Origin: JANXYW01 sp964458665
Lineage (GTDB): Bacteria; Chloroflexota; Dehalococcoidia; DSTF01; JACRBR01
Length of the DNA: 60,187 bases
NCBI GenBank assembly: GCA_964458665.1
Contig: CAYWOO010000145.1
Location: 1 to 60,187 of the forward strand
Direction of reading: 5' to 3'
Shown: positions 8,509-17,153 of the stretch, piece after piece
Numbering within the stretch: the first letter of the stretch is position 1
Layout of the letters: the number at the start of each line of letters is the position of its first letter
Made by a program: the position numbers and the translations under genes
The notes under the pieces: model-generated
Seen by the model: the letters and a program-made list of their open reading frames with translations, nothing else
What the model was told of the DNA's origin: nothing
Database searches by the model: none

Positions 8509-8691
8509 CCCGGCGTAGCCTACACATTCCGTGCCATCCCATCGTCGCAAGTTGGTCAGAACAGCCGATAGGCAGCAGCCGCTTGCTCCCGCACAATCGC
8601 GAGTGCGGGGAGTCGCCGGACGTATGCGGCGATGCCGCCGGCGCTCGGCGGCTCCACCGCACATGCATCTAACAGCAGGAGGAGTGGGAAC
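8509..8691. other. intergenic region upstream of the cupredoxin lipoprotein
   Basis: No gene is visible here. The only clear signal is the strong ribosome binding site AGGAGGAG just before ATG 8692. A GC-rich imperfect hairpin around 8628-8652 could be a weak terminator for the LuxR gene. No convincing -35/-10 pair was found. Confidence 0.4.
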
Positions 8692-9594
8692 ATGAGACAG
8701 CGTTCAGACAAGGGAGTCGCCTCGAACAGGTGGCTCAGGCTCGCAGCAGGCGGCATCTTGCTCGTCGCGGTGGCGGCATCATTCGCGTGTAGCGATGACG
8801 ACGACAAGAAGACAGTCTCGGGTGGATCGACGCCCGCCGCAACAAAGGCGCCGGCGCTGAGCGCCGACGAGAAGGCCGTTCAGCAATGGTTCCTTGACGC
8901 GATCGAACGCTGGAACGCGAAGGACGTGGATGGCTTCGTTGCGAACTTCACCGATGAGGGGCTCGTTAGTTCGTTCGGCGAGGGCGAAGCCACGGCTGCG
9001 GACGTGAAGTCCCAGCTGGCGGAGTTCATCGGATCGGAGGCGCTTGGGAGCCCCACGTTCCTCGATACGTCCGTCACCGGTGACACCGCCACGATGGATG
9101 TCGTTTTCTCCTTTGGATCGGCGTTCACGCACAGCAAGTTCAGCCTGGTCAAGGTTGGCGCCGACTGGAAGCAGAATAAGGAAGAGGCCAACTTGGCCGT
9201 ACCCGTGCCCGCCGGCACGACGCTGGTCCACATCGATGCGAACGAGTTCGCATTCGGCGTGGACACTAGCAAGATCAACGGGAAGTTCGCGTTCGAATTC
9301 GCCAACGTGGGCAAGCAGCACCATGAGATGGGGCTCGCCAAGATTCAGGCCGACGCAAATATCGACGATCTGCTGAAACTAGCTGCGGCTTCGCCCAACG
9401 GCGAGCCGCCCGACGGAGCCGAGTTCATCACGGGGACAGACGCAGATCCCGGGGACACAACCACGATCGTGTTCGCGAAGGCTCTCGAGCCAGGACGTTA
9501 CCTCATGGTCTGCTTCGTGCCCGACGAGACGGAGGGCGAGAACGGCACGCCGCACGCGCTGAAGGGCATGGTCAAGGAGTTCACCGTCAAGTAG
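8692..9594 (+). CDS. lipoprotein with NTF2-like domain and C-terminal cupredoxin-like domain
   Basis: About 300 residues from the ATG preceded by AGGAGGAG. A signal peptide ends in the lipobox SFAC, followed by SDDDDKK. Residues about 60-165 look like an NTF2/SnoaL-like fold (WFLDAIERWNAKDVDGFVAN, then a stress-test-like hydrophobic barrel). The C-terminal 120 residues look like a single cupredoxin: HHEMGL, GRYLMVCFVPD, GTPHALKGM. This gives the His, Cys, His and Met ligands of a type 1 copper site. It is predicted to sit outside the membrane and could bind copper for electron transfer or sensing. The combination of domains is uncommon. Confidence 0.78.
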   Translation: MRQRSDKGVASNRWLRLAAGGILLVAVAASFACSDDDDKKTVSGGSTPAATKAPALSADEKAVQQWFLDAIERWNAKDVDGFVANFTDEGLVSSFGEGEATAADVKSQLAEFIGSEALGSPTFLDTSVTGDTATMDVVFSFGSAFTHSKFSLVKVGADWKQNKEEANLAVPVPAGTTLVHIDANEFAFGVDTSKINGKFAFEFANVGKQHHEMGLAKIQADANIDDLLKLAAASPNGEPPDGAEFITGTDADPGDTTTIVFAKALEPGRYLMVCFVPDETEGENGTPHALKGMVKEFTVK

Positions 9595-9666
9595 CGCGAC
9601 AGCAGGGCGATCCCGCGTCGGACCGCCTTGCTGCTGTGACCACTGTGTTGCGAGGAGCGTATTAAC

Positions 9667-10434
9667 ATGCAGACGACATCACGTGGCTACGATTTGCACT
9701 ACATCGTGGAGGGCAGCGGACATCCGCTTGTGCTGATCCCCGGGCTCACCCAATCGCTACAGCGTTGGGTGGACAGGGGCTACGTCGAGCACTTTGCACG
9801 GTCGTTGCGCGTCATCGCGGTGGACCCGCTGGGGCACGGCCTCAGCGACACGCCGCACACGGCCGACGCCTACCAGATGGCCGACTGCGCGCGCGATGTT
9901 CTGGCCGTGCTCGAAGCGGAGGGGGTGGGCGAGGCTCATATTTGGGGATACTCACGAGGCGCACGGATCGCGAACACGCTGGCGACCCTTCATCCTGAGC
10001 GTGTTACCTCGCTGATCATCGGCGGCCAACTGGCTTCAACGGTCGACCCGCGCATTCAGGCCATCTCCGACGATCGGGATCGCAAGTTGAGCGAAGCGCT
10101 CCGTACGCGCGACCTGGAGACGGCGCTGGCGATGTGGGGCGCAAATGATCCGACCTCGCGCGATACGCTGCTTGCCGGGAACGATCTGGACGCACTCGCT
10201 GCCGCCATCGACGGCGACCTGGGCAGCAGGCCGGATCTCGACTTCAGCGGGCTGCGGCGCGCCCCGCTGGCCTACGCCGGCGACGGTGAGCCGTTCTTGG
10301 CGCTGCTGCAACACACGGCGGCCTTGTCCAACGCCGAGTTTCACGTGATTCCGGACGCGAATCACCTGTCGACCTTCGCTTCGATGAAGAAGGTCGCGCC
10401 CATTGTGGACGGATATCTCGCCCGCCCGCTGTAG
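9667..10434 (+). CDS. alpha/beta fold hydrolase
   Basis: 255 residues. The fold is clear: LVLIPGLTQSLQRW (oxyanion loop), VDPLGHGLSD, the nucleophile elbow GYSRG with Ser, an acid in AYAGDGEP, and the catalytic His in DANHLSTF. The triad looks intact, unlike the LuxR fusion protein at 7450. It is a cytosolic esterase, lactonase or dehalogenase-like enzyme with unknown substrate. It follows the cupredoxin lipoprotein by about 70 bp and ends just before a hairpin that separates it from metH. Confidence 0.86.
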   Translation: MQTTSRGYDLHYIVEGSGHPLVLIPGLTQSLQRWVDRGYVEHFARSLRVIAVDPLGHGLSDTPHTADAYQMADCARDVLAVLEAEGVGEAHIWGYSRGARIANTLATLHPERVTSLIIGGQLASTVDPRIQAISDDRDRKLSEALRTRDLETALAMWGANDPTSRDTLLAGNDLDALAAAIDGDLGSRPDLDFSGLRRAPLAYAGDGEPFLALLQHTAALSNAEFHVIPDANHLSTFASMKKVAPIVDGYLARPL

Positions 10435-10438
10435 CGGC

Positions 10439-10477
10439 ATGGGGCGGAGCGCCTCCGCATGAGGCGCTTTGCCCCAT
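10439..10477 (+). terminator. hairpin between the hydrolase gene and metH
   Basis: ATGGGGC pairs with GCCCCAT and AGCGCCTC with GAGGCGCT around a 5-nt loop. The two stems are joined by two G:T wobbles, giving about 17 paired positions. There is no T-tract, so it may be a Rho-type or processing hairpin rather than a classical terminator. No B12 or SAM riboswitch is visible before metH. Confidence 0.5.
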
Positions 10478-10495
10478 CCGATACCATAAGAGTCC

Positions 10496-13400
10496 ATGAC
10501 CAGTCGTGAAGATCGCATCAAGCTGCTGCATGAGGTTGCCGCGGAACGGATCCTCGTTATCGGGGGGCCGTACGGCACGTATCTGCACGGGCGCGATCTG
10601 ACGCCCGAGGACTACGGCGGCCTCGCGCACGACGGCTGTCCGGAGCAGCTCAACGTGACGCGCCCCGACGTCATCGCCGACGCGCATCGCGGCTATCTCG
10701 AGGCTGGCGCCGACATCATCGCCACAAACACGTTTGGCGGCGGTTCGATCGTGCTGGCGGAATTCGACCTGGCCGACAAGGTGCGCGAGATCAACGAAGC
10801 TGCCGCCCGCCTTTCACGTACAGTAGCCGACTCCTACAGCTCGCCTGGCCGCCCGCGGTTCGTCGCCGGCAACTTGGGCCCGACGACGAAGTCGCTGTCC
10901 GTCACAGGCGGTGTCACCTTCGCCGAGATGGTGGACGTCTACCACGGCTGGGCCGAAGGCCTCGTGCTGGGCGGCGCTGATCTGCTGGCGCTCGAAACCG
11001 TGAACGACACGCGCACGGTCAAGGCGGCGCTGATCGCCATCGAGCGCGTGTTTGCCGAGCTGGGGTTCCGGCTGCCGGTGATGGTCTCAGCCACCATCGA
11101 GCTGACCGGCACGATGCTCGCCGGACAGACCGTCGATGCGCTTGCGGCGTCGCTGATGCATGCGGATCTGTTTGCCATCGGGCTCAACTGCTCGACCGGG
11201 CCGGAGTTCATGACGGACCACATGCGGACGCTGGCAGCGACGACCGAGTTCCGCATGTCGGTCTGGCCGAACGCCGGATTGCCCGATGAGGAAGGCCGCT
11301 ACAAGGAGTCGCCGCAGCAGATGGCGACGGTGCTCGAACGCTTCGTCGATCAGGGTTGGCTGAACGTTCTTGGTGGCTGCTGCGGCACGAGCTTCGACCA
11401 TACGCGCGCGTTCGCGCAGATGGTCGATGGCAAGCGCCCGCGCGTCCCGGCGAAGCATCGCCGCGCGCTCTACTCCGGCATCGACTTCGTCGAGGCGACG
11501 GACGATAATCGCCCGCTGATCATCGGCGAGCGGACAAACGAAGTCGGTTCGCGGAAGTTCAAGCGGCTGATCACGCAGGAGAAGTTCGAAGAGGCGAGCG
11601 AGATCGCGCGCCAGCAGGTGAAGAGCGGCGCGCAGATCATCGACGTCAACCTCCAGAACGCGGATCGCGATGAACTGCCTGATATCGACGCGTTTTACGA
11701 GCTGCTGGGCAAGAAGGTGCGCGCGCCGATCATGATCGACACGACCGATCCGGTCGCTCTCGAGCGATCGCTGACGTACTGCCAGGGCAAGTCGATCATC
11801 AACTCGATCAACCTCGAAGACGGGCTGGACAAGTTCGAGCGCGTGACGCCGCTAGCGCGTATGTACGGCGCGGCGCTCGTCGTCGGCTGCATCGACGAGG
11901 ACAAGGAGCAAGCGCAGGCGATCACGCGCGAACGCAAAGTGGCGATCGCCCAGCGATCGTGGAAACTGCTGACCGAGGAGTACGGCATCCGCGCGGGCGA
12001 CATCATCTTCGACCCGCTGGTGTTCCCGTGCGCGACGGGCGACAAGAACTACGTCGGTAGCGCCGTCGAGACGATCGAAGGTATCCGGCTGATCAAGGAA
12101 GCGCTGCCGGACGCGAAGACGATCCTCGGCATCAGCAACGTCTCCTTCGGCCTGCCCGAAGCCGGACGCGAGGTGCTGAACTCGGTGTTCCTGTACCACT
12201 GCACCAAGGCCGGACTTGACCTGGCGATCGTCAACAGCGAGAAGCTCGAACGATACGCATCGATACCGGACGACGAGCGGAAGCTGGCGGAAGATCTGCT
12301 ATGGAATCGCGGCGACGATCCCGTCGCGGCGTTCGCGGCGCATTTCCGCGGCGCGCAGTCGCGCGTGAAAAAGGATGTCTCGCTGCTGCCGCTGGACGAA
12401 AGGCTGGCGAACTGCATCGTCGAAGGCACGAAGGAAGGGCTCGTCGCCGACCTGGAGCTCAAGCGCGCGGAGGCAACGCCGCTGGAGATCATCAACGGCC
12501 CGCTGATGAAGGGGATGGAGGAGGTCGGTCGGCTGTTCAACGCGAACGAGCTGATCGTGGCCGAGGTGCTGCAGAGCGCCGAGGCGATGAAGGCGGCCGT
12601 CACGCACCTGGAGCAGTACATGGAGAAGGCCGAGTCGAGCACGCGCGGCAAGGTGCTGCTCGCGACCGTGAAGGGCGACGTGCACGACATCGGCAAGAAC
12701 CTGGTCGACATCATCCTGTCGAACAACGGCTATCGGGTCATCAACCTCGGCATCAAGATTCCGCCTGAGGTGCTGATCGAGGCCGCGCACGAGCACAAGC
12801 CGGACGCGATCGGCCTTTCGGGGCTGCTGGTGAAGTCGGCGCAGCAGATGGTGATCACGGCGGGCGACCTGCGGACGGCGGGCATCAACACGCCGCTGCT
12901 CGTCGGCGGCGCCGCGCTGTCCGATCGCTTCACGCGCGGCAAGATCGCGCTGGCGTATGACGCGACGGTCGTGTACTGCAACGATGCGATGAACGGGCTC
13001 GATACGCTGAACAAGCTGATGGATCCGGATGCGCGCGCGCAGCTCGAGGCGGATCTGCTCGAGCGACCGCTGACCGAGCGCCTGCGCACGCCGCAGGAAG
13101 ATCTGCCACCGGAGACGCAGGAGCGCAGCGCGCGCATCCGTCTGGACGTGCCGACGCTGCCTGTGCCGGATCTGGATCGCCACGTCGAAACGATCGCGGA
13201 CCTCGACGAGATCTGGAGCTACATCAATCCGCAGATGCTCTTCGGCCGCCACCTGGGCTTTCGCGGCCGCTTCACCGACGCGCTCGCCGCCGGCGACGTG
13301 AAGGCGCTCGAGCTGGAGCGGAATGTCGAGAAGGTGAAGGCGGAAGCGCGCGAGAAGATGACCGCGAAGGCCGTGTGGCAGTTCTTCGAGGCGGAGCCCG

Positions 13401-13981
13401 ACGGCAACAAGCTGCATATCTTCGAGCCCGGTGAAGTCGTGCCGGTCGAAACGTTCGTGTTCCCGCGCCAACGCAGGGCGGACGGCATGGCGCTCAGCGA
13501 CCTCGCGCTGCCGCCGCAGCGCGACGCGCGCGGCCGCGCGATCGCGCGCGATCACATCGCGATGTTCGTGACGACGGCCGGCGCCGGCATCCGCGAGCTG
13601 GCGGAAGAAGCGAAGCTGGCGGGCGAGTACCTGCGCTCGTACGCGCTGATGGCGCTGGCGCTGGAGACGGCGGAAGCGACGGCTGAGTGGGTGCACGCGC
13701 GCATCCGTACGCTGTGGGGCTTCCCGGATCCGGCCGATCTGCCGCGGAAAGAGCTGTTCCAGGCGCGCTATCGCGGCAAGCGCTACTCGTTCGGCTACCC
13801 GGCGTGTCCCGACCTCAACCAGCAGGCAGGCCTCTTCCGCCTGCTCCGCCCGGACGAGGTCGGCGTCGACCTGACGGAAGGCTTCATGATGGAGCCTGAG
13901 GCGTCCGTCTCGGCGATGGTCTTCGCGCACCCCGATGCGGCGTACTTCGGCACGGGGCCGGGCGATGAGGATGCTGACTAG
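10496..13981 (+). CDS. metH: cobalamin-dependent methionine synthase
   Basis: 1161 residues with all four modules in order. The homocysteine domain has the zinc Cys residues in GLNCSTGP and GGCCGTS. The pterin domain has IGERTNEVGSRKFKRLI and MIDTTDP. The cap and B12 domain has DVHDIGKN, with His about residue 730 as lower cobalt ligand, and the SGLLVKSAQQM loop. The C-terminal AdoMet reactivation domain has RGKRYSFGYPACPDL. It transfers methyl from methyltetrahydrofolate to homocysteine in the cytosol. It is slightly shorter than the E. coli enzyme but complete. It appears monocistronic, lying between a hairpin and the HTH antitoxin promoter. Confidence 0.97.
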   Translation: MTSREDRIKLLHEVAAERILVIGGPYGTYLHGRDLTPEDYGGLAHDGCPEQLNVTRPDVIADAHRGYLEAGADIIATNTFGGGSIVLAEFDLADKVREINEAAARLSRTVADSYSSPGRPRFVAGNLGPTTKSLSVTGGVTFAEMVDVYHGWAEGLVLGGADLLALETVNDTRTVKAALIAIERVFAELGFRLPVMVSATIELTGTMLAGQTVDALAASLMHADLFAIGLNCSTGPEFMTDHMRTLAATTEFRMSVWPNAGLPDEEGRYKESPQQMATVLERFVDQGWLNVLGGCCGTSFDHTRAFAQMVDGKRPRVPAKHRRALYSGIDFVEATDDNRPLIIGERTNEVGSRKFKRLITQEKFEEASEIARQQVKSGAQIIDVNLQNADRDELPDIDAFYELLGKKVRAPIMIDTTDPVALERSLTYCQGKSIINSINLEDGLDKFERVTPLARMYGAALVVGCIDEDKEQAQAITRERKVAIAQRSWKLLTEEYGIRAGDIIFDPLVFPCATGDKNYVGSAVETIEGIRLIKEALPDAKTILGISNVSFGLPEAGREVLNSVFLYHCTKAGLDLAIVNSEKLERYASIPDDERKLAEDLLWNRGDDPVAAFAAHFRGAQSRVKKDVSLLPLDERLANCIVEGTKEGLVADLELKRAEATPLEIINGPLMKGMEEVGRLFNANELIVAEVLQSAEAMKAAVTHLEQYMEKAESSTRGKVLLATVKGDVHDIGKNLVDIILSNNGYRVINLGIKIPPEVLIEAAHEHKPDAIGLSGLLVKSAQQMVITAGDLRTAGINTPLLVGGAALSDRFTRGKIALAYDATVVYCNDAMNGLDTLNKLMDPDARAQLEADLLERPLTERLRTPQEDLPPETQERSARIRLDVPTLPVPDLDRHVETIADLDEIWSYINPQMLFGRHLGFRGRFTDALAAGDVKALELERNVEKVKAEAREKMTAKAVWQFFEAEPDGNKLHIFEPGEVVPVETFVFPRQRRADGMALSDLALPPQRDARGRAIARDHIAMFVTTAGAGIRELAEEAKLAGEYLRSYALMALALETAEATAEWVHARIRTLWGFPDPADLPRKELFQARYRGKRYSFGYPACPDLNQQAGLFRLLRPDEVGVDLTEGFMMEPEASVSAMVFAHPDAAYFGTGPGDEDAD

Positions 13982-13996
13982 CGAGTTATTTGCGGT

Positions 13997-14043
13997 CTTA
14001 TGAGTTCTTGTGATAGCTTATGAGCACTTATGATCACTCATGA
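13997..14043 (+). promoter_or_regulatory. operator array: five 10-bp phased CTTATGA repeats over the antitoxin start
   Basis: CTTATGA, CTTGTGA, CTTATGA, CTTATGA and CTCATGA begin at 13997, 14007, 14017, 14027 and 14037, an exact 10-bp period that places every copy on the same face of the helix. The fourth copy contains the start codon of the HTH protein at 14030. TGATAGCTT at 14011-14019 could be an extended -10 element, again giving a nearly leaderless mRNA. The natural reading is an autoregulatory binding site for the HTH antitoxin. Confidence 0.7.
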
Positions 14044-14395
14044 ATCGGACGAACCTGAATACTGCACCATCGCCGAGGCGGCGCAGTTGCTGCGCGTCAG
14101 CAAACCGACCGTTGCGCGGTGGATTGATTCCGGGCGCCTTCCGGCGGTGCGAGTAGGGCCGCGGTTGATCCGAATTCGACGAGTTGATCTGCGTCAGATC
14201 GATCGGCCGGTTTGTGCCCGTCGTCCGATGACGCGTGATGAACTCGAGCCCTACATCCTTTCGCGCCCCGCGCCGACGCGGTCAGAGGAAGAGTCGATGG
14301 CTCGCCTCAAAGAAATCAACAAGCGAATACGCGCTCGAAACGGCGGGAAGCCGCTCGGCTCGTCCGTGCCGCTCATCCACGAACAACGGAGATAG
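14030..14395 (+). CDS. excisionase/MerR-like HTH protein, probable antitoxin of the VapC pair
   Basis: 121 residues. The N-terminal half is an Xis/MerR-type winged helix, CTIAEAAQLLRVSKPTVARW followed by DSGRLPAVRVGPRLIRIRRVDL. The C-terminal half is charged and helical (SEEESMARLKEINKRIRARN) and could wrap the toxin. It directly precedes a VapC-type PIN protein, so the family role is likely antitoxin and autorepressor. It is unrelated to the small antitoxins elsewhere in the window. There is no Shine-Dalgarno sequence; the start codon is inside the phased repeat array. Confidence 0.82.
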   Translation: MITHESDEPEYCTIAEAAQLLRVSKPTVARWIDSGRLPAVRVGPRLIRIRRVDLRQIDRPVCARRPMTRDELEPYILSRPAPTRSEEESMARLKEINKRIRARNGGKPLGSSVPLIHEQRR

Positions 14396-14396
14396 C

Positions 14397-14849
14397 GCGA
14401 CGACGGCCACTGATTCCTGGACGTGTGTTGACGCGAGTGTAGCCGTCAAGTGGTTGCTCGATGAGGTCGACCGCGATCGCGCATTCAGGCTGCGGAGGGA
14501 CGTGCAGCGATCCGGTGGGTTGCTTGTCGCACCGCCGCACTTCTCTGCCGAGGCGTCCAGTGCGATCTACAAACGTTTCCAACAAGGACATCTCTCGCTC
14601 GACGATGCGCTCATTCTTGTCGAAGAGTCGGAAAACCTGCCCGTCGAGAGGATGTCCCCACCAAGACTGCCCGTTCGCGCGTTCGAGATAGCTGCTCAGT
14701 TTGAGTTGAAGTGGATCTACGACGCCTTCTATGTCGCGCTGGCGGAGATCGTCGGCTGCGATTTGTGGACGGCGGATGAGGTACTGCACGCCGCGGTCAG
14801 CGGCGCGCACACGAACGTGCGGTTGTTGTCGGAGTATCCGCTTGACTGA
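14397..14849 (+). CDS. VapC-type PIN domain toxin lacking a standard start codon
   Basis: About 150 residues of PIN domain. It has Asp in CVDASVAVKWLL, Glu in FSAEASSAIYK, Asp in WIYDAFYVALAE, and Asp in LWTADE, so the four acidic positions are complete. No ATG, GTG or TTG occurs in frame near the domain start; the nearest in-frame ATG is at 14235, deep inside the antitoxin gene. The codon at 14397, two bases after the antitoxin stop, is GCG where a GTG would be expected. It may be a start-codon mutant (a disarmed toxin), use a non-canonical start, or reflect a sequence error. The stop region overlaps the amidase start. Confidence 0.72.
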   Translation, partial: ATTATDSWTCVDASVAVKWLLDEVDRDRAFRLRRDVQRSGGLLVAPPHFSAEASSAIYKRFQQGHLSLDDALILVEESENLPVERMSPPRLPVRAFEIAAQFELKWIYDAFYVALAEIVGCDLWTADEVLHAAVSGAHTNVRLLSEYPLD

Positions 14850-16158
14850 CGATCTCTGCTCGTGGTCGGCGACGCGCCTCGCAAAGATGATCCGCGAGCG
14901 CGAGGTCTCGTCCTTCGAAGTCGTCGACGTGCATCTTGCGCGCATCGAACGTGTGAATCCGAAGCTCAACGCCGTCGTCCAGATCGCGCCTGATGCGCGG
15001 GTACGAGCGCGTGATGCCGACGCGATACTCGCGCGCGGCCACGGTGTTGGTCCGATGCACGGCGTGCCCTTCACGGTGAAGGACTGGATCGAGACCGAAG
15101 ACCTGATCTCTGCGGCGGGCTTCGCTGAGCGATCGCAGTTCGTACCGAAGCGCGATGCGACTGGCGTGGCGCGAATGCGCTCTGCGGGCGCGATTCTGCT
15201 CGGCAAGACGAACGTCAGCGATGGCGCGCCCGTCTACGCGCGCCCGAACAACCCGTACGACACGCAGCGATCGCCCGGCGGCAGCAGCAGCGGCGAGGCA
15301 GTGATCGTCGCCGCCGGCGGTTCGCCGCTCGGCCTCGGAAGCGACTCCGGCGGCAGCATCCGGCTGCCCGCAGCGTGGTGCGGCGTCGCCGGACTCAGGC
15401 CGACGAGCGGCCTTGTGCCGAACACCGGTCACTACCCCCGTATCGGCGCCATGCACGACCCGCGCACCGCCATCGGGCCGATCGCGCGCCGTGTCGAGGA
15501 TCTCGCGCCGGCGCTGCGCATCATCGCCGGCGCCGATGGCCGCGACCCGGGCGTCGTGCCTATGCCGCTGGGCGAACCGTCGTCTGTGGACGTCGGTGCA
15601 TTGCGCGTCGGCTGGTACACCGGCATGCCCGGGGTGTCGCCATCGCCCGCCGCATCTACAGCGGTGCATGCGGCGGCCGGGGCGCTTCGCCAGCTGGGAG
15701 CGGCGGTGCTGGAATGCACACCACCGCGGCTCGACGAGTCCATGCCCATCACGATCGCGTATTGGTCGCGCGTGCAGTCGAGTTCGCTCACCGAATGGAA
15801 TCCCCCGCGGCCCAGCACGCTGACGGCGGACGAAGTCGAGCGCTCGATCTTCGAATGGGAGCGCCTCCGCGGGTCGATGCTGCGCTTCATGAATGACTAT
15901 GACATCATCATCTGTCCCGCGACAACGGACGTGGCGCCGGAGCATCGCGCGCTCACAGGCCACGACTACGTGTACATGCTCCCGTACAGCCTGACCGGCT
16001 ATCCCGTCGTCGTCGTGCGATGCGGCGACGATGGGGGGATGCCCATCGGTGTCCAAATCGTAGCCCGTCCGTGGCAGGATCACGTGGCGCTGGCTGCTGC
16101 GATGCGCATCGAAGACGCCCTCGGCGGATGGCAAGCCGCGGACACGCCGAACGACTGA
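14842..16158 (+). CDS. amidase signature family hydrolase
   Basis: 438 residues from TTG 14842, which overlaps the PIN stop by eight bases. The Ser-cisSer-Lys triad is intact: Lys80 in TVKDW, the Ser cluster 148-150 in GGSSSGEA, and Ser172 in GSDSGGSIRLPA. Family members hydrolyse amide bonds of small molecules, or in GatA serve tRNA amidation. GatB/GatC neighbours are absent, so this is a catabolic amidase of unknown substrate. The start is tentative because only TTG fits the predicted N-terminus. The HAD gene follows in the same frame after a single TGA. Confidence 0.87.
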   Translation: MTDDLCSWSATRLAKMIREREVSSFEVVDVHLARIERVNPKLNAVVQIAPDARVRARDADAILARGHGVGPMHGVPFTVKDWIETEDLISAAGFAERSQFVPKRDATGVARMRSAGAILLGKTNVSDGAPVYARPNNPYDTQRSPGGSSSGEAVIVAAGGSPLGLGSDSGGSIRLPAAWCGVAGLRPTSGLVPNTGHYPRIGAMHDPRTAIGPIARRVEDLAPALRIIAGADGRDPGVVPMPLGEPSSVDVGALRVGWYTGMPGVSPSPAASTAVHAAAGALRQLGAAVLECTPPRLDESMPITIAYWSRVQSSSLTEWNPPRPSTLTADEVERSIFEWERLRGSMLRFMNDYDIIICPATTDVAPEHRALTGHDYVYMLPYSLTGYPVVVVRCGDDGGMPIGVQIVARPWQDHVALAAAMRIEDALGGWQAADTPND

Positions 16159-16170
16159 GAGACTGAGGAA

Positions 16171-16905
16171 CTGAAAGACCACCCGCCCATCCGCGCGGTC
16201 CTGTTCGATGTCGGCGGCCCGATCAACACCGAGATCGAGCACGAACGTCGCGTTGACGCCGCGATCCGCGCCGCGCTCGTACGCGAGGGCGTCGCCGCCA
16301 ACGAGAAGCAGTACGCGGATGCGTGCGCGTGGGCAGTCGCGCACTTCGCGCCGGACGCGCACACGGCGATCATCTGGCGGCTCACCAATGGCGACAGGGA
16401 AATGTCCGAGCGAGTGTACGCGGCGTTCCGCGACGCTATCCACGAGTGGCCGGCGTTCGAGCTGCGCGAGGGCATCGGTGAGGTGCTTGCGTGGCTGCAC
16501 GGGCGCGGGTTGCGCCTGGGGCTCGCGGCGAATCAGCCACATGCAACACTCGCCGTGCTCGATGATCACGGTATTGGCCAGTACTTCCACCATCGCGAAG
16601 TCTCCGGCACGCATGGGTTTCGCAAACCCGACCTGCGGCTGTTCTTGCGATGCTGCGAAGACCTGGGCGTCGCGCCGGAGGAGTGCATCATGGTGGGCGA
16701 CCGCATCGACAACGATATCGCGCCCGCGCGCGTGCTTGGCATGCGCACCGTGCTGTTCCGCTCGGGGCGGCACGCGGCTCAGCAGCCGCGTTCGGCAGAT
16801 GAGGTGCCGGATGCGGAGGCGCGCAACGTGGCTGAATTGCGGGTGGCGCTTGAGTCGATGCTGAATCACTCTGTAGACGTCGAGAGCGAGCATCACCTTA
16901 CGTAG
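16171..16905 (+). CDS. HAD-superfamily hydrolase without a canonical start codon
   Basis: About 244 residues. Motif I is VLFDVGGPIN (nucleophile Asp, second Asp replaced by Gly as in YihX-like members). Motif II is degenerate (GLAANQ), motif III Lys is in GFRKPDLRLF, and motif IV is MVGDRIDNDI. The homology extends upstream of the first ATG (16402) almost to the amidase stop, but no ATG, GTG or TTG is available there. CTG 16171 is the best guess. The frame is the same as the amidase, separated by one TGA, so readthrough would give a fusion protein. The stop codon lies in a REP-like repeat. Confidence 0.72.
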   Translation: MKDHPPIRAVLFDVGGPINTEIEHERRVDAAIRAALVREGVAANEKQYADACAWAVAHFAPDAHTAIIWRLTNGDREMSERVYAAFRDAIHEWPAFELREGIGEVLAWLHGRGLRLGLAANQPHATLAVLDDHGIGQYFHHREVSGTHGFRKPDLRLFLRCCEDLGVAPEECIMVGDRIDNDIAPARVLGMRTVLFRSGRHAAQQPRSADEVPDAEARNVAELRVALESMLNHSVDVESEHHLT

Positions 16906-17048
16906 CGCGGGCTTTTCAGCCCGCGCGGTGTTCGGGAACGTGGCTGTCGGTGAAGGGTGGTGTTTGCTCTGGCTTGCCGCGAAGCGCTATCGCAGTTTCA
17001 ACAGAGCCGCGGATCGAAGCCCGCGCGGGCTGGAAAGCCCACGCTACG
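16901..17048. repeat. inverted pair of REP-like palindromes (MITE/BIME-like)
   Basis: Each end carries CGCGGGCT, a 4-nt loop and its complement: 16906-16925 with loop TTTC, and 17024-17043 with loop GGAA and one mismatch. The outer flanks CGTAGCG and CGCTACG are also complementary. The two copies face each other about 100 bp apart, and the left copy supplies the HAD stop codon. A third single copy is at 29253-29272. No target-site duplication is obvious. The 192 bp from 17049 to 17240 hold the recA control region. Confidence 0.7.
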
Positions 17049-17153
17049 AGACTCTAGAGAGTCGCCATCCCGTCCGCTCCAAACGTTGGCAGAGAGCTAC
17101 AATGGCCGCAGCCAGACTCAGGATTCGCGAGCGGATCGAGTTGACATGAATCA

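Noticed and set aside
10435..10495. Cobalamin or SAM riboswitch before metH
   Set aside because: Only 61 bp separate the genes and they are filled by one simple hairpin; none of the conserved riboswitch cores is present.
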